Source: Gymnothorax reevesii (taxonomy: Eukaryota; Chordata; Actinopteri; Anguilliformes; Muraenidae). Taken from it: 64,000 nucleotides of DNA. Below the pieces are notes generated by a model. That model did no database searches. It was not told the origin of the DNA and was given only the letters and a program-made list of their open reading frames with translations. Shown here piece after piece: positions 45,331 to 59,639 of the stretch. Numbering within the stretch: position 1 is the stretch's first letter; each line of letters begins with the position of its first letter. Both the position numbers and the translations under genes were made by a program. The stretch spans positions 51,129,620 to 51,193,619 of the forward strand of contig CM056583.1 of the NCBI GenBank assembly GCA_029721435.1. Reading direction: 5' to 3'.

Positions 45331-45512
45331 GAACAGAAGGGTGAAGGAAGAAAACGAGATTCGAAGGAATATTTTAAACACCGGAATTCATTTAAATCAC
45401 CCGAAGTCAGTGAGCACGCAGACAGGGAAGAGGGACTGAACCAACTAGATCACAAGACAGGGGAGACAAGTGCAATGGACCTGAGACATGGAATGAACCA
45501 ACAAGGAAGCCA

Positions 45513-45645
45513 TGCGAGGAGAGAAGTATAAAGGAAGTATGTTTTTAGAGTATTAAAATGCTGTTTCCTCTAAAGCATCATGTGGGGCGACGTCACATTT
45601 CTCTAAAAACATATGTCCTTATATCTCTCCATGCATCCTCAGCAG
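45513..45645. repeat. imperfect foldback repeat
   Basis: The arms gcgaggagagaagtataaag (to gtatgtttttagag) and ctctaaaaacatatgtcctt (to ccatgcatcctc) are inverted about 40-bp copies around a 45-bp centre. Typical small MITE structure; no target duplication was resolved. Confidence 0.6.
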
Positions 45646-46140
45646 GAGGGACTAGGACGCAAGGATAAGATGCAAGGGGAACAAGGATGCAATTTGAGAG
45701 GATTGAGATGCACCTTATCTACCCATCTATCGTTTATGTAGAGAATAGGAAAATGCCCAGAAGCATTTGGGTATCATGTCATGAAAATAAGGCTATGCAC
45801 AAGGACGCCACAGTCTAAGTGTACGCTGACTTGCTGTCTCCTTTTTTCGACCATCAATCAGATCTTGTATAACACAGCTGGTGCGCTGGAGTTCTCCAGG
45901 ATGCACTGATCTAATGTTGAAGGAGCAGGTTCCAACGGAGCAGTGAACTTCAAGAAGCAACATCAGAAAATGTGAAGGCTCAGTTTTGTTTGACCGTTTT
46001 ACTTTTTCAAGCCCTGTATATTAAAAAAAAAATGTTTGCAGATAAAATCTCTGGCAGACAGTCTGGTAGGATACGACCGCATAGGTGTAGCTCCTGAAAG
46101 CCCGCTTCTCTCCATTTTTGCGCATTGTTCGGCCAAAACT

Positions 46141-46416
46141 GTCGCAATGGCAACCAAAATCGAAAGGTGTTGTTAGTGAAGTGTAACATCTCCACACCGA
46201 ATATGAAAGTAATTGGTGAAAAATTGCAGCCTGTTCTGCATCCACAAGGAAATCTCTATGTTTTGCCACTAATTAGCATATAATTTGCCAATACTGTGAC
46301 TATAGCAACCAAAATTGATAGGTGTCATTAGTGAGGTATAGCATGTCCATACCAGATATGAAAGTAATCAGTCAAAAATTACAGCCTGTAGAGCGTCCAC
46401 AAGAAAGTGTCTCCAG
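46141..46416. repeat. diverged tandem duplication, about 160-bp period
   Basis: The segment gcaaccaaaatcgaaaggtg...gaaagtaattggtgaaaaatt...gcatccacaaggaaa (46151-46255) is repeated at 46307-46410 with about 15-20% difference. No reading frame is shared between the copies. Confidence 0.65.
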
Positions 46417-46429
46417 ACGTGGACACACC

Positions 46430-48720
46430 GGTGGCAGCAGAGACGGCACACGTGAATCCATAGTGGCTGCCCAACTTCGTCCGGGGGCTACAATAATTAC
46501 CTCGCCCACAATAGAGTCCGTGTGGCTTGCTGTTAAGATTTTTGTCTATTTTTCTGTCTGTGTTAACAATATAGCATATACATGGTTACACGGATTTGAC
46601 TTCAAGCTTTCATAGTAAGTGGGCAATGGCCCCTAGATGTCCTGATTAAATTTCGTGGGTGATCGGGTCAAGGTCATTGGAAATGTCAAAATGGTTTTTA
46701 GCGATAACTTCCCTCAAATTCATCAGACTGACTTCAAACCAAAACCTAAATGTGCATCTTACAATTCTGCTTTGAACCATCTTCTGCATGATGGGTTAGC
46801 TTTCATAGTTCCCATAGCAGTTGGGGGTTAAATGTCGGGAGGGTCAAAGTCAAGGGTGAAAATAATATATTTTCCATCATAACTCCAAAACAGTTGCAGA
46901 TACAGATGTTCACTATGATGACCATATGGGGACTCCTATATGGGCTTTCATTGGACACCATGAACTTTGAACTTAAATGACCTTGAAAGGTCAAACTGAA
47001 GGTCACAGATTTTCAAAGGACTACAAGTTGAAAATGGCTCAGGTCACACTTGTAAAGTCGAATCAGTATGAAATGCACTGCAATAAGTGCAGGAGGGTGA
47101 GGTTTGTTTTGCCTGGCAACATTTGATGGCTGAAGTCAGTTCAGAAAGCAAGGTTACCGTCTCAGTGTAACTAACAACATAGCTTCATTGCTTGCAATGT
47201 GCACAGTGTGCCCTCAAGTGGCGTGACAGCGTATTCTTCAATTGGATTAAAATGAAAATATTCAAATGTGGTTGAAACATTTTTTTGCACCATGACAAAA
47301 TAGGGGCATTTGCATAATTCCCCATAAATCCTAAATATATGCCAAATTTCAGAAGTGAGGGGAGGGAAATGGCCCCTTGGACCCAGTGCTTCCAGTGCCA
47401 CTGAATGTTGGGCATGAATTGAATCAGAATGGGCTGAGAGATGAGATCTTCTTAAAAGTACGTACCACAATGGCAGATTTTTTCCTTTACACCGGCATCC
47501 CTGATTGATCTTCAGAGAGAACAGGACAAAGCAATCACACTCACTTGTTTCAGCATGAGTTCACAAAGGGAATGCAGTTATCGGCTTCACCCGCCCAAGG
47601 ATGTAATTTTTCAGCAATGTTGCGAACTTTACCCGAGTAATCCTCTCCTCAATGTTTGCCATTAACTCGAAATCTGGATGTCTAGTTATCTCCGTAGTTC
47701 GCAAAAGCTTGAAAGAGTAAAACTTTCAAATACAAAGTATCCACAAGATTTTCCCAGTACATCTTTGCAATTCTCAGTATAAGTTCACACGTTCGCGTCG
47801 TCAGCATCAGTAAAATAGGTATGAGAATTATTCCATTAATAGTCTGGTTCTTGACAAACTCTCAATTGGTTTCGAATATGCAAAACAATGACAGGAGACT
47901 AATAAAATTCATGTCTTACCATGAGCATCTTTGAGTATGGTATTATTCCCTACAAGAGATGCTTTTGATTTGACCAATAGTCAGTTTTGTTGTTTACAAG
48001 GCAAAGCATCGACTCCAGATATGCAAAATTTCGACCCTCGGGAAATATGGACTCACGTGATGGATAAGCTTTGTTGAGACAACAATTTCCTTCACATTCT
48101 GCTGTTCATTCAGGGCATTTTAATGACTCAAACTAGATTCTGATCATCAATTACAGTTGAATTGCAAGGATTCCTTGCACTTTCCTGCCGTTGAAAGTTG
48201 GATATCCCCTCTTGGAATCAATTGCACCACCAGAGGGCTAAAAGTGATCAGTGATTTCAGTTGGCCTGCAATTACAAATGCCACATCGTAGTTCAATATG
48301 AAAAACTCCATTTGAAATTTCTACCTGCGTACTGTTCACTTCTCATAGAAAGTCGCCGCCAAATTTGCAAAACAGCCAATTTATAAGTATTGAAGGGTCA
48401 ATCTATACTTAACAGGTGTAAAGAGCCAACTTCTACATAATAATGCACTGCAATTTTATGAACTCCAAAACATCATGCAATTTAAATCAATGAAATCAAA
48501 GTATTGTAACCTTGACCAATAGCTGACCTAGCAAAAGCTTAAGGGATTTTAAATTTTGGCCAATGGCTACCGTTAGCCAATTCAACATTTACCAAAAAAA
48601 AAAAAAAAAAAACCCAATCAGTAATACTGACAATTCCAATACATGTGGTCAACATGGACAAAATGTTAGCAAATGACCCATCTTTCTCAAACAGCAGACC
48701 AGAGAGCAAATTCAGGAATG
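46430..48720. other. intergenic, no gene recognised
   Basis: Blocks with ggtcaaggtcattgg and cttgaaaggtcaaactgaag words at 46.48-47.05 kb look like dispersed repeat sequence. The remainder up to the ubc poly(A) site is AT-rich and shows no domain-bearing frame on either strand. Confidence 0.4.
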
Positions 48721-48727
48721 CTTAAAC

Positions 48728-48733
48728 TTTATT
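48728..48733 (-). terminator. ubc: ubc polyadenylation signal
   Basis: A canonical AATAAA reads on the minus strand 81 nt after the polyubiquitin stop codon, giving a short 3' UTR as is usual for this gene. Confidence 0.75.
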
Positions 48734-48813
48734 CAACAGAGCACATTTGTGGGGGGGGAGAGAAGATACGGATGGGGAACAGAGGGGAAAAAAACGCGTA
48801 CAGCTGAGTTTGA

Positions 48814-51690
<2,877 letters not shown>

Positions 51691-51713
51691 ACTGCGCAAC
51701 AAAGGGCAGTGAC

Positions 51714-52006
51714 ACTTATAGCAAAATGCCTATGTATCCCTCCACCGTTACACCCATGAGGCACTATAAACTGCGGCTTTCGACAAATGAGCAGATTAAC
51801 AAGGTAGTTTTCCGACTTAGCTGTCGTAATATTATTGTATATTACCGATTGAACAAAAAAATATGAATACTACATAAGTTTCTGCGAAATACACGTTTGA
51901 AGTATGTACGCATTCCCGAATGGCGGAAGGGCAAAATGAGATCGGGGAACAAAACCGTTGTACTGCGGCTGTGGCATCACGCGTAGTTTCTAGAAAAATG
52001 TAGAAC
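51714..52006 (-). promoter_or_regulatory. ubc: putative ubc promoter: TATA and heat-shock-like element
   Basis: Reading minus, CTATAAGT at 51721-51714 is a plausible TATA box just above the inferred first exon. A second TATA-like tttatagt lies about 50 bp upstream. TTCTAGAA at 51988-51995, with another GAA in register at 52003-52005, resembles a heat shock element. Stress induction is established for UBC genes, so the site makes sense, but it is motif evidence only. Confidence 0.45.
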
Positions 52007-53547
52007 TATCGCCAAACTTTGAACCATTTTTACTATTGTATAACGTATGCACGTGACAGCTAAATAATTCTATCGACAAAAAAATATTATCTCAGCTAAA
52101 GAAAGAGTTTAGGCTATTCGTGAAATGCAAGGCTGTGTTTCCTTGGCAATCAATTGAGCACATTCCCTCGTTCATGTCACCCAACCAGGGATATGATTCT
52201 CGAAAGATAGTTGCCGACTATATGAGCAACTAATGTGGTTCCGGCAATGAGTGTTAACATCTTGGCTATAGGGAAACGTCCCCCGGGTTGGTCATTAACT
52301 AACTTAGTAATTTATATAGCGACCTAGTCCTACATAGAACATTATTGGTGAGGGCCTATATCAGGCTGCGTAAACATCATATGACCAGCACAGAGGCAGC
52401 AGTACCGTGTTGTTTGTTGCCCAATTCCCGGAAGTGGGTCAGCATTTTTCTTTGGTCGGCATGCGATAACATCGGGTGGGGTGAAACAAATCTGAATCAT
52501 CTGTATTTTCAGGTATTCGACGCGACGTCTTTGTCGAATGCATCTTTTATTTAATAAACGAACAGGGTTGCCATTAACAATACAGGAATCATAACACTTT
52601 CAAAGATGGGAAAATGCTGATCATTCGGCCATACGTTTTGCTTCACCCTTATGCCGACCTTTTTTTAAGCTATATCCGAAACCAATAACATTTCTTGATA
52701 GAATAGCTATGCCCTCGACACATGGCCGTAAACATTCTCTGAAAATATGCGTCTACAGTACTTCTCTCTCGTCATCCAATTATTGTTTCGCATCGGTGAC
52801 GAGTGGATAGGATGATACTTTTTTTGGGGAGGGTCATTGGGACGCGTTCATGCAGTGTACTGAACATAACAGCTAGCTTTCATTAGCGTATAATTTATTT
52901 GGCACTAATGTAACATTTTCTCGCCGTAGATAGAACTTCCATTCTACTGTGCGGTCGAGAAAACGTATTTCCATATGAAAGACCTATCTGACGACACGGT
53001 AAAGCGCTGAACATATTCAAAATATAACGGACACTTCAACGGATATTGATTTGTTTTAAGGTGGGTCAGCCGTTGTGAGGCTAGCAGAACTTAGGTTGTG
53101 CTGCTCTTGCCATCCGCGGGCGCGGCAGTGCGTAGCTCTACTACTGTGCTGGTGTCTCACAAGCATTATACGTATGCTTTGCTTCTCGCAACTGGTCATC
53201 GTGCTGACAGTGATCTGGCACAGCTTATGCATTACATGACTTGGAATAAGTATCTTTCGACCCAAAACTCGATCTACCCCTTTAAAGTACATCTCAACAG
53301 GGAACTATACGTTTACTGGTGGAAAAAGGGGGGAAAAAAGAGTCTTACATGGCGCCAACTGACTAACTCCCAAGGACGTTATAGGTCCGTGCTTATTCCG
53401 CAGTGGAATACTATGTAGGTCACATAGAGACGACCGCTTCAACGTCATCAAGAGCTCAGCGCAAAGGCCGCGCCCCTTTTTGGGGGAAAACAAACGCTCT
53501 TATGCATTGAAATCAATTATAAATACGCGCGATAATTAAGCAGTAAA
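52007..53547. other. upstream of ubc, no gene recognised
   Basis: Single-copy-looking DNA. The open frame at 53098-53418 has no recognisable domain and lacks an obvious start context. No TIR or repeat structure stands out. Confidence 0.4.
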
Positions 53548-53772
53548 ATGCCAAGAAGTTGTTGTGTGCTGGGTTGCACCTCCAATAAAATGACCAGTCA
53601 GGACCTCAGGTTCCCCATCCTACCTGGAAAAGGGAAGAATCCTGAAAGGAGAGTGATAGCTATGTATCCAGTGTCTACCCATGTTTATATGTGTGGGAAA
53701 CACTACATAACAGGCCATACAGGCCATGCCACTATTTTTTTAAACTTCGAAAGTAACGTAAGCACCCTTTAA
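53548..53772 (+). pseudogene. THAP-like zinc-finger segment
   Basis: The frame opens MPRSCCVLGCTSNK, matching the start of THAP domains (C-x2-4-C), and has RFPILPGKGKNPERR and VYMCGKHYITG, which supplies the C-x2-H pair. The conserved Trp and the AVPTP-like end are missing, and the sequence after YITG is unlike the family. aacgtaagc at 53757 could be a donor. It may be a decayed exon of a THAP gene or of a THAP-encoding transposon; no second exon was found. Confidence 0.5.
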
Positions 53773-53801
53773 TATGTAAGACTTGGTACTATACTTTAAT
53801 A

Positions 53802-54014
53802 CAGGGTTTCCCAAACCTCTCCTGCAGTACCCGTTGTCCTGCCTGCTTTAGATCTCTCCCTCCTCCAGTACAGGTAATCCAAATGATCAGGTCATAATTA
53901 ACCCCAGAAGCTGCTTGATAATGAGTAGATCATTTGAATCACCTGTGGTGGAGCAGGGAGAGATCTAAAGTAGGCAGGACAAGGGGTACTGCAGGAGAGG
54001 TTTGGGAAACCCTG
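53802..54014. mobile_element. hAT MITE with perfect 8-bp target duplication
   Basis: A 213-bp foldback starts CAGGGTTTCCCAAACCTCTC and ends with its inverse (..gaggtttgggaaaccctg). The arms match over nearly 80 bp, including agatctctccctcctcca. It is flanked by ctttaata on both sides (53794-53801, 54015-54022). CAGGG ends and an 8-bp duplication are diagnostic for hAT. Confidence 0.9.
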
Positions 54015-54397
54015 CTTTAATAAGTTTATTCACTGCGATTTTTGTCTTGCGTCATTATTTATTCTTGAATTGCTTCACTAGCTCATGTAAAGTAGTGTTT
54101 GCCGACCGAGTCAAGTTTGCAGTCTAATGTTATGTGCATTTGTTAGTTATTTTTAACCCCAAACTGATGCAGACTTCAAAATTCGCGGTAGTGAAAGGGC
54201 AAGAGGGTGGACCGATCAACCTTAATTTATTAAGACTAGTGCAAGTGCCCATAGGGGGAGTGAAAATTAATACAAAAATGTGCAAAATGAAGGATGCACA
54301 CCATGTCCCATAGGAGATCGTGACAGCGCGGCGCTTGTTTGGAACTATAGCGCTTCCCCACGAACCACATGAGCAGTCTAGCAACAAAGTCAATAGG

Positions 54398-55041
54398 CTC
54401 GTTCGAGATGAGCCAGGTCTGCACCGTATAGTGGAACCAGAGATAACGAAGAAGTACCTTTTCTTCAGCCAGTTAGCATGTAAGCTCCCTGCTTCCACGT
54501 TTCCCAAGGATGCAGTTTTGTGGCCTAAGACGCTGAAGCTCCATAGACACCAATTGACAAGTGTGCATTTTTTTCTTGCCAAATAAAGCGAATGCAAAAG
54601 AAAATCTTTTCGGTAATCCTTCATTATTTTGCTCTTTGTCTGACGCAACTGTTAAATGTTTTCAAGAGGACCTGTAAAATTAGAATTATTACTTTGAGCT
54701 TGATGACAGCTCGTGCATGAGTTTGGTTGTCCAGCTGTTGCACTGACTGCAGCAGTTCAGCCAATGAGTGTATAGTGCGTGCGCGTCCTGGATAACAGCG
54801 TTGCTCGTCATTTCCCCTCAAACACATTTTCTTGGCCATTTATAATCAGATTGGCAGTCTTATGAAACGGTGCTGGAAATAAGCACCCATGGAACGCCAT
54901 TTTTATAGATTGGGTCGATCAATTCCATATTTCCTGGGCTGAAGTAGCTACCCTAGCTTCTCCCATTGAAAGTAATAGGGGTGGTTGGTTACTTCCTCAC
55001 TTTCTCCAGGTCTATTATAATAGGCTCATTCGAGATGAGCC
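54398..55041. repeat. pair of palindromic ggctcNttcgagatgagcc motifs
   Basis: aataggctcgttcgagatga (then gcc) at 54396 recurs as aataggctcattcgagatga (then gcc) at 55019. Each contains a near palindrome and both have the same orientation. They may be terminal motifs of one element or of two related ones. The sequence between holds no recognised gene. Confidence 0.45.
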
Positions 55042-55535
55042 TCGCCTCTCCTGGAAAGTTGACGAGAGCAGGCGGCTGCAGCGGGGGGCAGTGACAACAA
55101 GCTATGATTAAGTCCTACAGTTTCCAACAGTCTCAAGTGAATATACAGGATGTCATAGAAATACGTACATCCTCTTCACCCGGGGTGTCCCCCCCCCCAA
55201 AAAAAAATCCTCACATCCCACTTACCAGAAATATTTGCGCTGCTAAATACATAAATAATTAAAACAGTGCAGTGTTAATATACAATAGACCATATTCAGT
55301 TCATGATCTGTGACATGAATCCGAATTAAACATCACCATCAGCCACACGTTTTCTGTAACCAGACTAAACCTTCAAATCTGACAAATAAAATCAAACTCT
55401 CTCCCATTCATCAAAAGTGGAGATCGTATATAAAACGTCAAATTGTTGAGCCAACCTCGAAACCAATCAGCTGTTGGATCAGGTTAGAGCCAGGCGGTGC
55501 AGTCGGTGGAGAGCAGCAGCAGCGGCTGGCTCTAA

Positions 55536-56141
55536 GGGTGCGTTCGAGCGCGTCTGCAAGTAAGCCAGTGTTCTGACAAATTTTGCTACCCATCAAAATA
55601 TGCTACCTCGCGGTTCTGCGCTTGTGCAACCCTAAAATCTCGGGCTGTTTCCTCACTCACTCCTCACTTATCTTAAGTAGGCTATCTTCAAAAATCATCA
55701 AATAGGATTTTTTTTCAGGGTGCATTTCGACTAGTAAGCGTACATATCTTTGCATGTACACGCTGGGGTTTCCTGAAAATGCAGAAATTAGACGATAATG
55801 GCGTATATGAGCATATATCTTCAAACAAACTTATCCAACTCGTTACAAAATATGCATATGTTATAATAAGCTAACAAACAACAAAGTTACTTCTGTAAAC
55901 TGATTCATATTGCAATATCAAGGCGAAAACAAAGACTTAACGATTACTTTGCATGAGGGTAGCATTTTTTGACAAGGGAGCAAAATTTGTCAGAACACCG
56001 GCTGTGCAAGATTCCCGAAAAATATATAGGCGCGCTATCGCATGGTTTGGAGGGCTTATCGCGCAACTTCGGCAAGATTCTTTCGAAATTTTTCTGGAAT
56101 TTCACCCAGCCTGCTTACTTGCAAACGCCTCGAACGCGCCC
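55536..56141. mobile_element. Harbinger-type MITE, TAA duplication
   Basis: Ends GGGTGCGTTCGAG...tgcaagtaagc and the inverse gcttacttgca..CTCGAACGCGCCC pair over about 32 bp with few mismatches. The 606-bp element is flanked by TAA on both sides (55533-55535; 56142-56144). GGG ends with a TWA duplication are typical of PIF/Harbinger. No transposase is present. Confidence 0.75.
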
Positions 56142-56275
56142 TAAACACTGCGGCCGCCTCACTGTCGCGATTTTATCGCCGTCCACTTTTGTAGTATGTC
56201 AGAGCATGGCGGGAACTGATGTGAAGTCATTTCACGTCCGTTAAACAGCTTAGGTTGAAGCGAGTCCACACTAAT

Positions 56276-56362
56276 TTCCCTAACCTTAACCTTAACTCTG
56301 ACCCTTAACCCCAAACCGAGCCCTGAAGCTAACCCTAAATTTAACTTGTCCCTTACCCTAAA
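56276..56362. repeat. degenerate telomere-like CCCTAA repeats
   Basis: The stretch ccctaaccttaaccttaact, then cccttaacccc and gctaaccctaaat, is built of imperfect CCCTAA/CCTTAA hexamers. It may be an interstitial telomeric remnant or simple low-complexity DNA. Confidence 0.5.
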
Positions 56363-56575
56363 TGTCAGTTTGGTGGATGGAATTAAGGGACGACCCCAAG
56401 AAGTGCGACTTTTGAAGGATGCAGCCAGCATTATGAGATGCACCCTCTGGCTGCTGTAACATGGCTCCATTCCAGTTCAAAACAAAGTGCTCCCATCACT
56501 TCTCTCCAATCAAGTAAGCCCCCTGAGTGACGTAGCACGCGAGGAGGAAAGGTTGAGCGTGCTCGAATAGAGAAC

Positions 56576-59461
56576 TAAAGTGATGATTTCACTGCTACTT
56601 AGCTTCTGGTGTCAAAATAAAAAACCTGATGGGAATTTATAATGGGGTTTGGACGCTTTCCAGCATTGCTCAAACTCGTGTTAATTTTAAGGGCTGCCTC
56701 GCTCCGAGATTAGCCTTCGGGGTACAGGGATACAAATGATCACAACAAATTTGTAGTTTATTGCCAGAAATTATATGTTTTTGCACTTGCAGTCCAGTTT
56801 GGCGGCACAGTGGTTAGCACTACTGCCTCACAGCAAGAAGGTTGTGGGTTCAAATCTGGCCTGGGGCCTTTCTGTGTGGAGAGAGGGAAAAAAAAAATGT
56901 AGTTTACCACCATCAGAGTGTGAATGAATAATGAATCCTTGTGAAGTGTCTTTGAGTGCCCAGAAAGCAGAAAAGTGCTATATAAAATTGATGTATTATT
57001 AGTTTGTAGTCCACTTCTGTGAACTACATATCCACTACACAAGGGGGCGAGTACCCAGTGATTTGTTCCCAGGCAATGGGGTACCTCAGTTTCGGCAAAT
57101 ATTCACTCTGTACCACGACGGAAGCCGATCAGTGCCCTAAATTGCCGTTGTCTGTGTCTGTGCCACCGTTACTACATATAGCAGGCCACTATTAGCGAGC
57201 TACATGTCTAGACATGCATGGATCACAATGAAGAGTTATCTTGCCATTTAACTAGGTAGCCAGCTAGCATTTAGCTACACTCGCGGACAGAGGTCATGTT
57301 GCACTTTCTGATTGTCCGTCATTGTGATGGACAGGGGCTTAAAAATTCCGTCATAATCAATTATTATCCGTCATTGTAATTTTATTTTTTTAAATGATAA
57401 TTGTTTATTTTTTATAAAATAGACAGAATAATTTATAGATTACGCATTAGCTGATGCCGACAGTGATTCATGTAGACACACATTGCGCACTGAGTTAAAT
57501 ACAGCACTGCGTGGATTTTAAAACTTATTGCTGTTTGAACTTTATAAGACATCATCAATGATTTCTCCCCCCACACAGTAACAGTGCGCAAATGAACAAT
57601 GTTTTCAGTTATTGCTGGGCCTCACTAAGCCTAACAACCGCAGTCTCGCCAAGCGGTCCTACGAAGCTGCTTATCAACTCGTTATGTCAACCAGGGCTTT
57701 GTCAACCTAGATATTTGCGTGTTCACATAACAGAGATGGTGTTTGTTGCATATGACTAATCGTCTACCAGCAGCAGAGCAGCATATTTTACCAATGAAGA
57801 GCAAATGATCATATTACAAAAATATGAGGAATACAGGATCTTAGACCAGAAATGCTAAGTCTCTCGCCTCTTAGTGGCATTCACCTTCCTGTGCCGTAGT
57901 CAGCAATTATTCAATCAACACAAACCAAAGAAATTTACTCGCAGAATTCAAGTCATTGTGCATTAAGTTAATCAGTCTCACGTGCATTATGGTGGATTTC
58001 CCCACAAGTGACACGGAAATAAATTCTGACTTAGAAATTCTGATGCTTGTCTTTACTGAAGGATTGAAAGCAATGGAATTGCATAAAGATGTTTCATATG
58101 GTCTTATTTCATTCAAACGATCATGAAACGCATGCATTGTTTCCAATCCCTGAGTAAAGAGAAGCACGAGAAGTCCGAAGTCATAAACGGTTTCCATGCT
58201 GAGGTCCACCTTCATGCAAGGGAAACTGAAACTTCAATTCACAAGGATTTTAATTCCGTGTGAGAATCTCATTAATAAGCGTTCATTGAATAATTGTGGA
58301 CTGCGGTGAATAAGCCTAAAAATGCGAGAGACTTGGCATCTCTGTCATACAGACCAAAGACAATGCTTGAGACTATATGACACCCACCACCAATTGGACG
58401 GGGGTGTGAATTACATTATGTCAAAATGACCGACGGCCTTCAAAATTTTCCATCATTGTTAAAAAAAAATCTGTCAATGACGGAAAATATTTGGTTAACT
58501 CAACCTCTGCTCGTGAACCACCTAGCTAGTGAGATTATAAAATTTTGTGCACATAGCTAAATCGATAGAAACAGTAAATGTTACTGTTTAATCTCACTTA
58601 CTGTTATTTAGCTAGCTAGCTAGCATTAAAATTTACTGAATATAAATGGCTCAGCTGGCGAAATAGCTAGTGAAGTCAATAAAAATGGCAAATAGCCATT
58701 ATTTGGCTACTTGGCTATCATTGAGCCAGGAACATTTCGCAAGCTGGCAATTACATATAGCTACCTAATATGACAGTAGTCAGCTACCAAACTTATTAAA
58801 CTAGCTCGCTGGTTAAGTTAGCCAGCTAACAGTCAGTCTGTTTGCTTGGCCAGCCTCACATGGTGAATATTAATCGCTACAAACAGTGAGTAGCGATTAT
58901 TTTGGCACTTAACTAGATGACCAAGCAGACCTGAATCAGCAACATAGCTTGGTCAGTTTTGCGTTGACAAAGCTGATTAGCTAGCTACCGAGTTTTTCCG
59001 AAAACAAACTTGACCAAAGATGCTTGACAATTAAAGTAAATTGTCGCTAGTCATAAAACTTAATATCTAGCAAGTAAACATACTAAATAGAACATAGAAT
59101 GGCTCACTAATTGACTACCTCACCAGGCTAATCAAACAATTAGCTATGGCAAGGTGCAAGGTAATTTCTAACACATTTTGAATGAGTTCTGCCCGGGAAT
59201 CAGGAGGATCATGGGAAGTGTAGTTTTTAGACTACAAATAGGATTAGCATGGTGGCAAAAAATTAAGGTCATTTAAATTACAGCTGACTCTGGTCATGAA
59301 ACACGACATTTGTTGTTACTGGGAAATATGACGTAAAATCTCGAAATCGATGGAGGCTTGAAAACAAAGGAAAGTGCTTCAAAATTGAATTTTAAAAAAA
59401 GTCTATGGGTAAAATAAATTGGAAATTTTACTTCTGACATCAGTGTGACATCATCACTTTA
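56576..59461. mobile_element. 2.9 kb TA-flanked TIR element
   Basis: The left end taaagtgatgatttcactg and right end catcagtgtgacatcatcactttA are inverted; both sides carry TA. The match extends over about 60 bp with indels. The element contains a SINE (56801-57003), a repeat of ccgtcattg words at 57310-57380 and 58425-58490, and tagctagc-rich DNA at 58.6-59.1 kb. An open frame of 102 residues (57907-58215, -) has no recognisable domain. A 390-bp derivative lies at 44.0 kb. Confidence 0.6.
56801..57003 (+). mobile_element. tRNA-derived SINE with L2-type tail
   Basis: The 5' part has A-box-like cacagtggttagcactactg and B-box-like gggttcaaatctggcc. The tail, tgtctttgagtgcccagaaa to gtgctatataaaattgatgt, followed by attatta, resembles 3' ends shared by fish V-SINEs, DANA and L2-like LINEs. 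The middle is shortened (203 bp in total). Confidence 0.75.
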
Positions 59462-59639
59462 CTACTCTATTGGGTGACCCTCGCGTTTCTCCTACACTTC
59501 TTCTTTTGAGTTTTGAGGTAGTATGGACGCTACAAGGCATATTACTGCTCTCCGCAGATTCAAAATTAACTACACCTTATCGAGAAAATAAAAATAAAAA
59601 ACCACCAACTACCTATCCTGTCCCCATTCTGAAACCCCC

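Noticed and set aside
53098..53418. 106-residue frame upstream of the THAP-like segment
   Set aside because: No recognisable domain, no splice or start support, and a competing minus-strand frame covers the same DNA.
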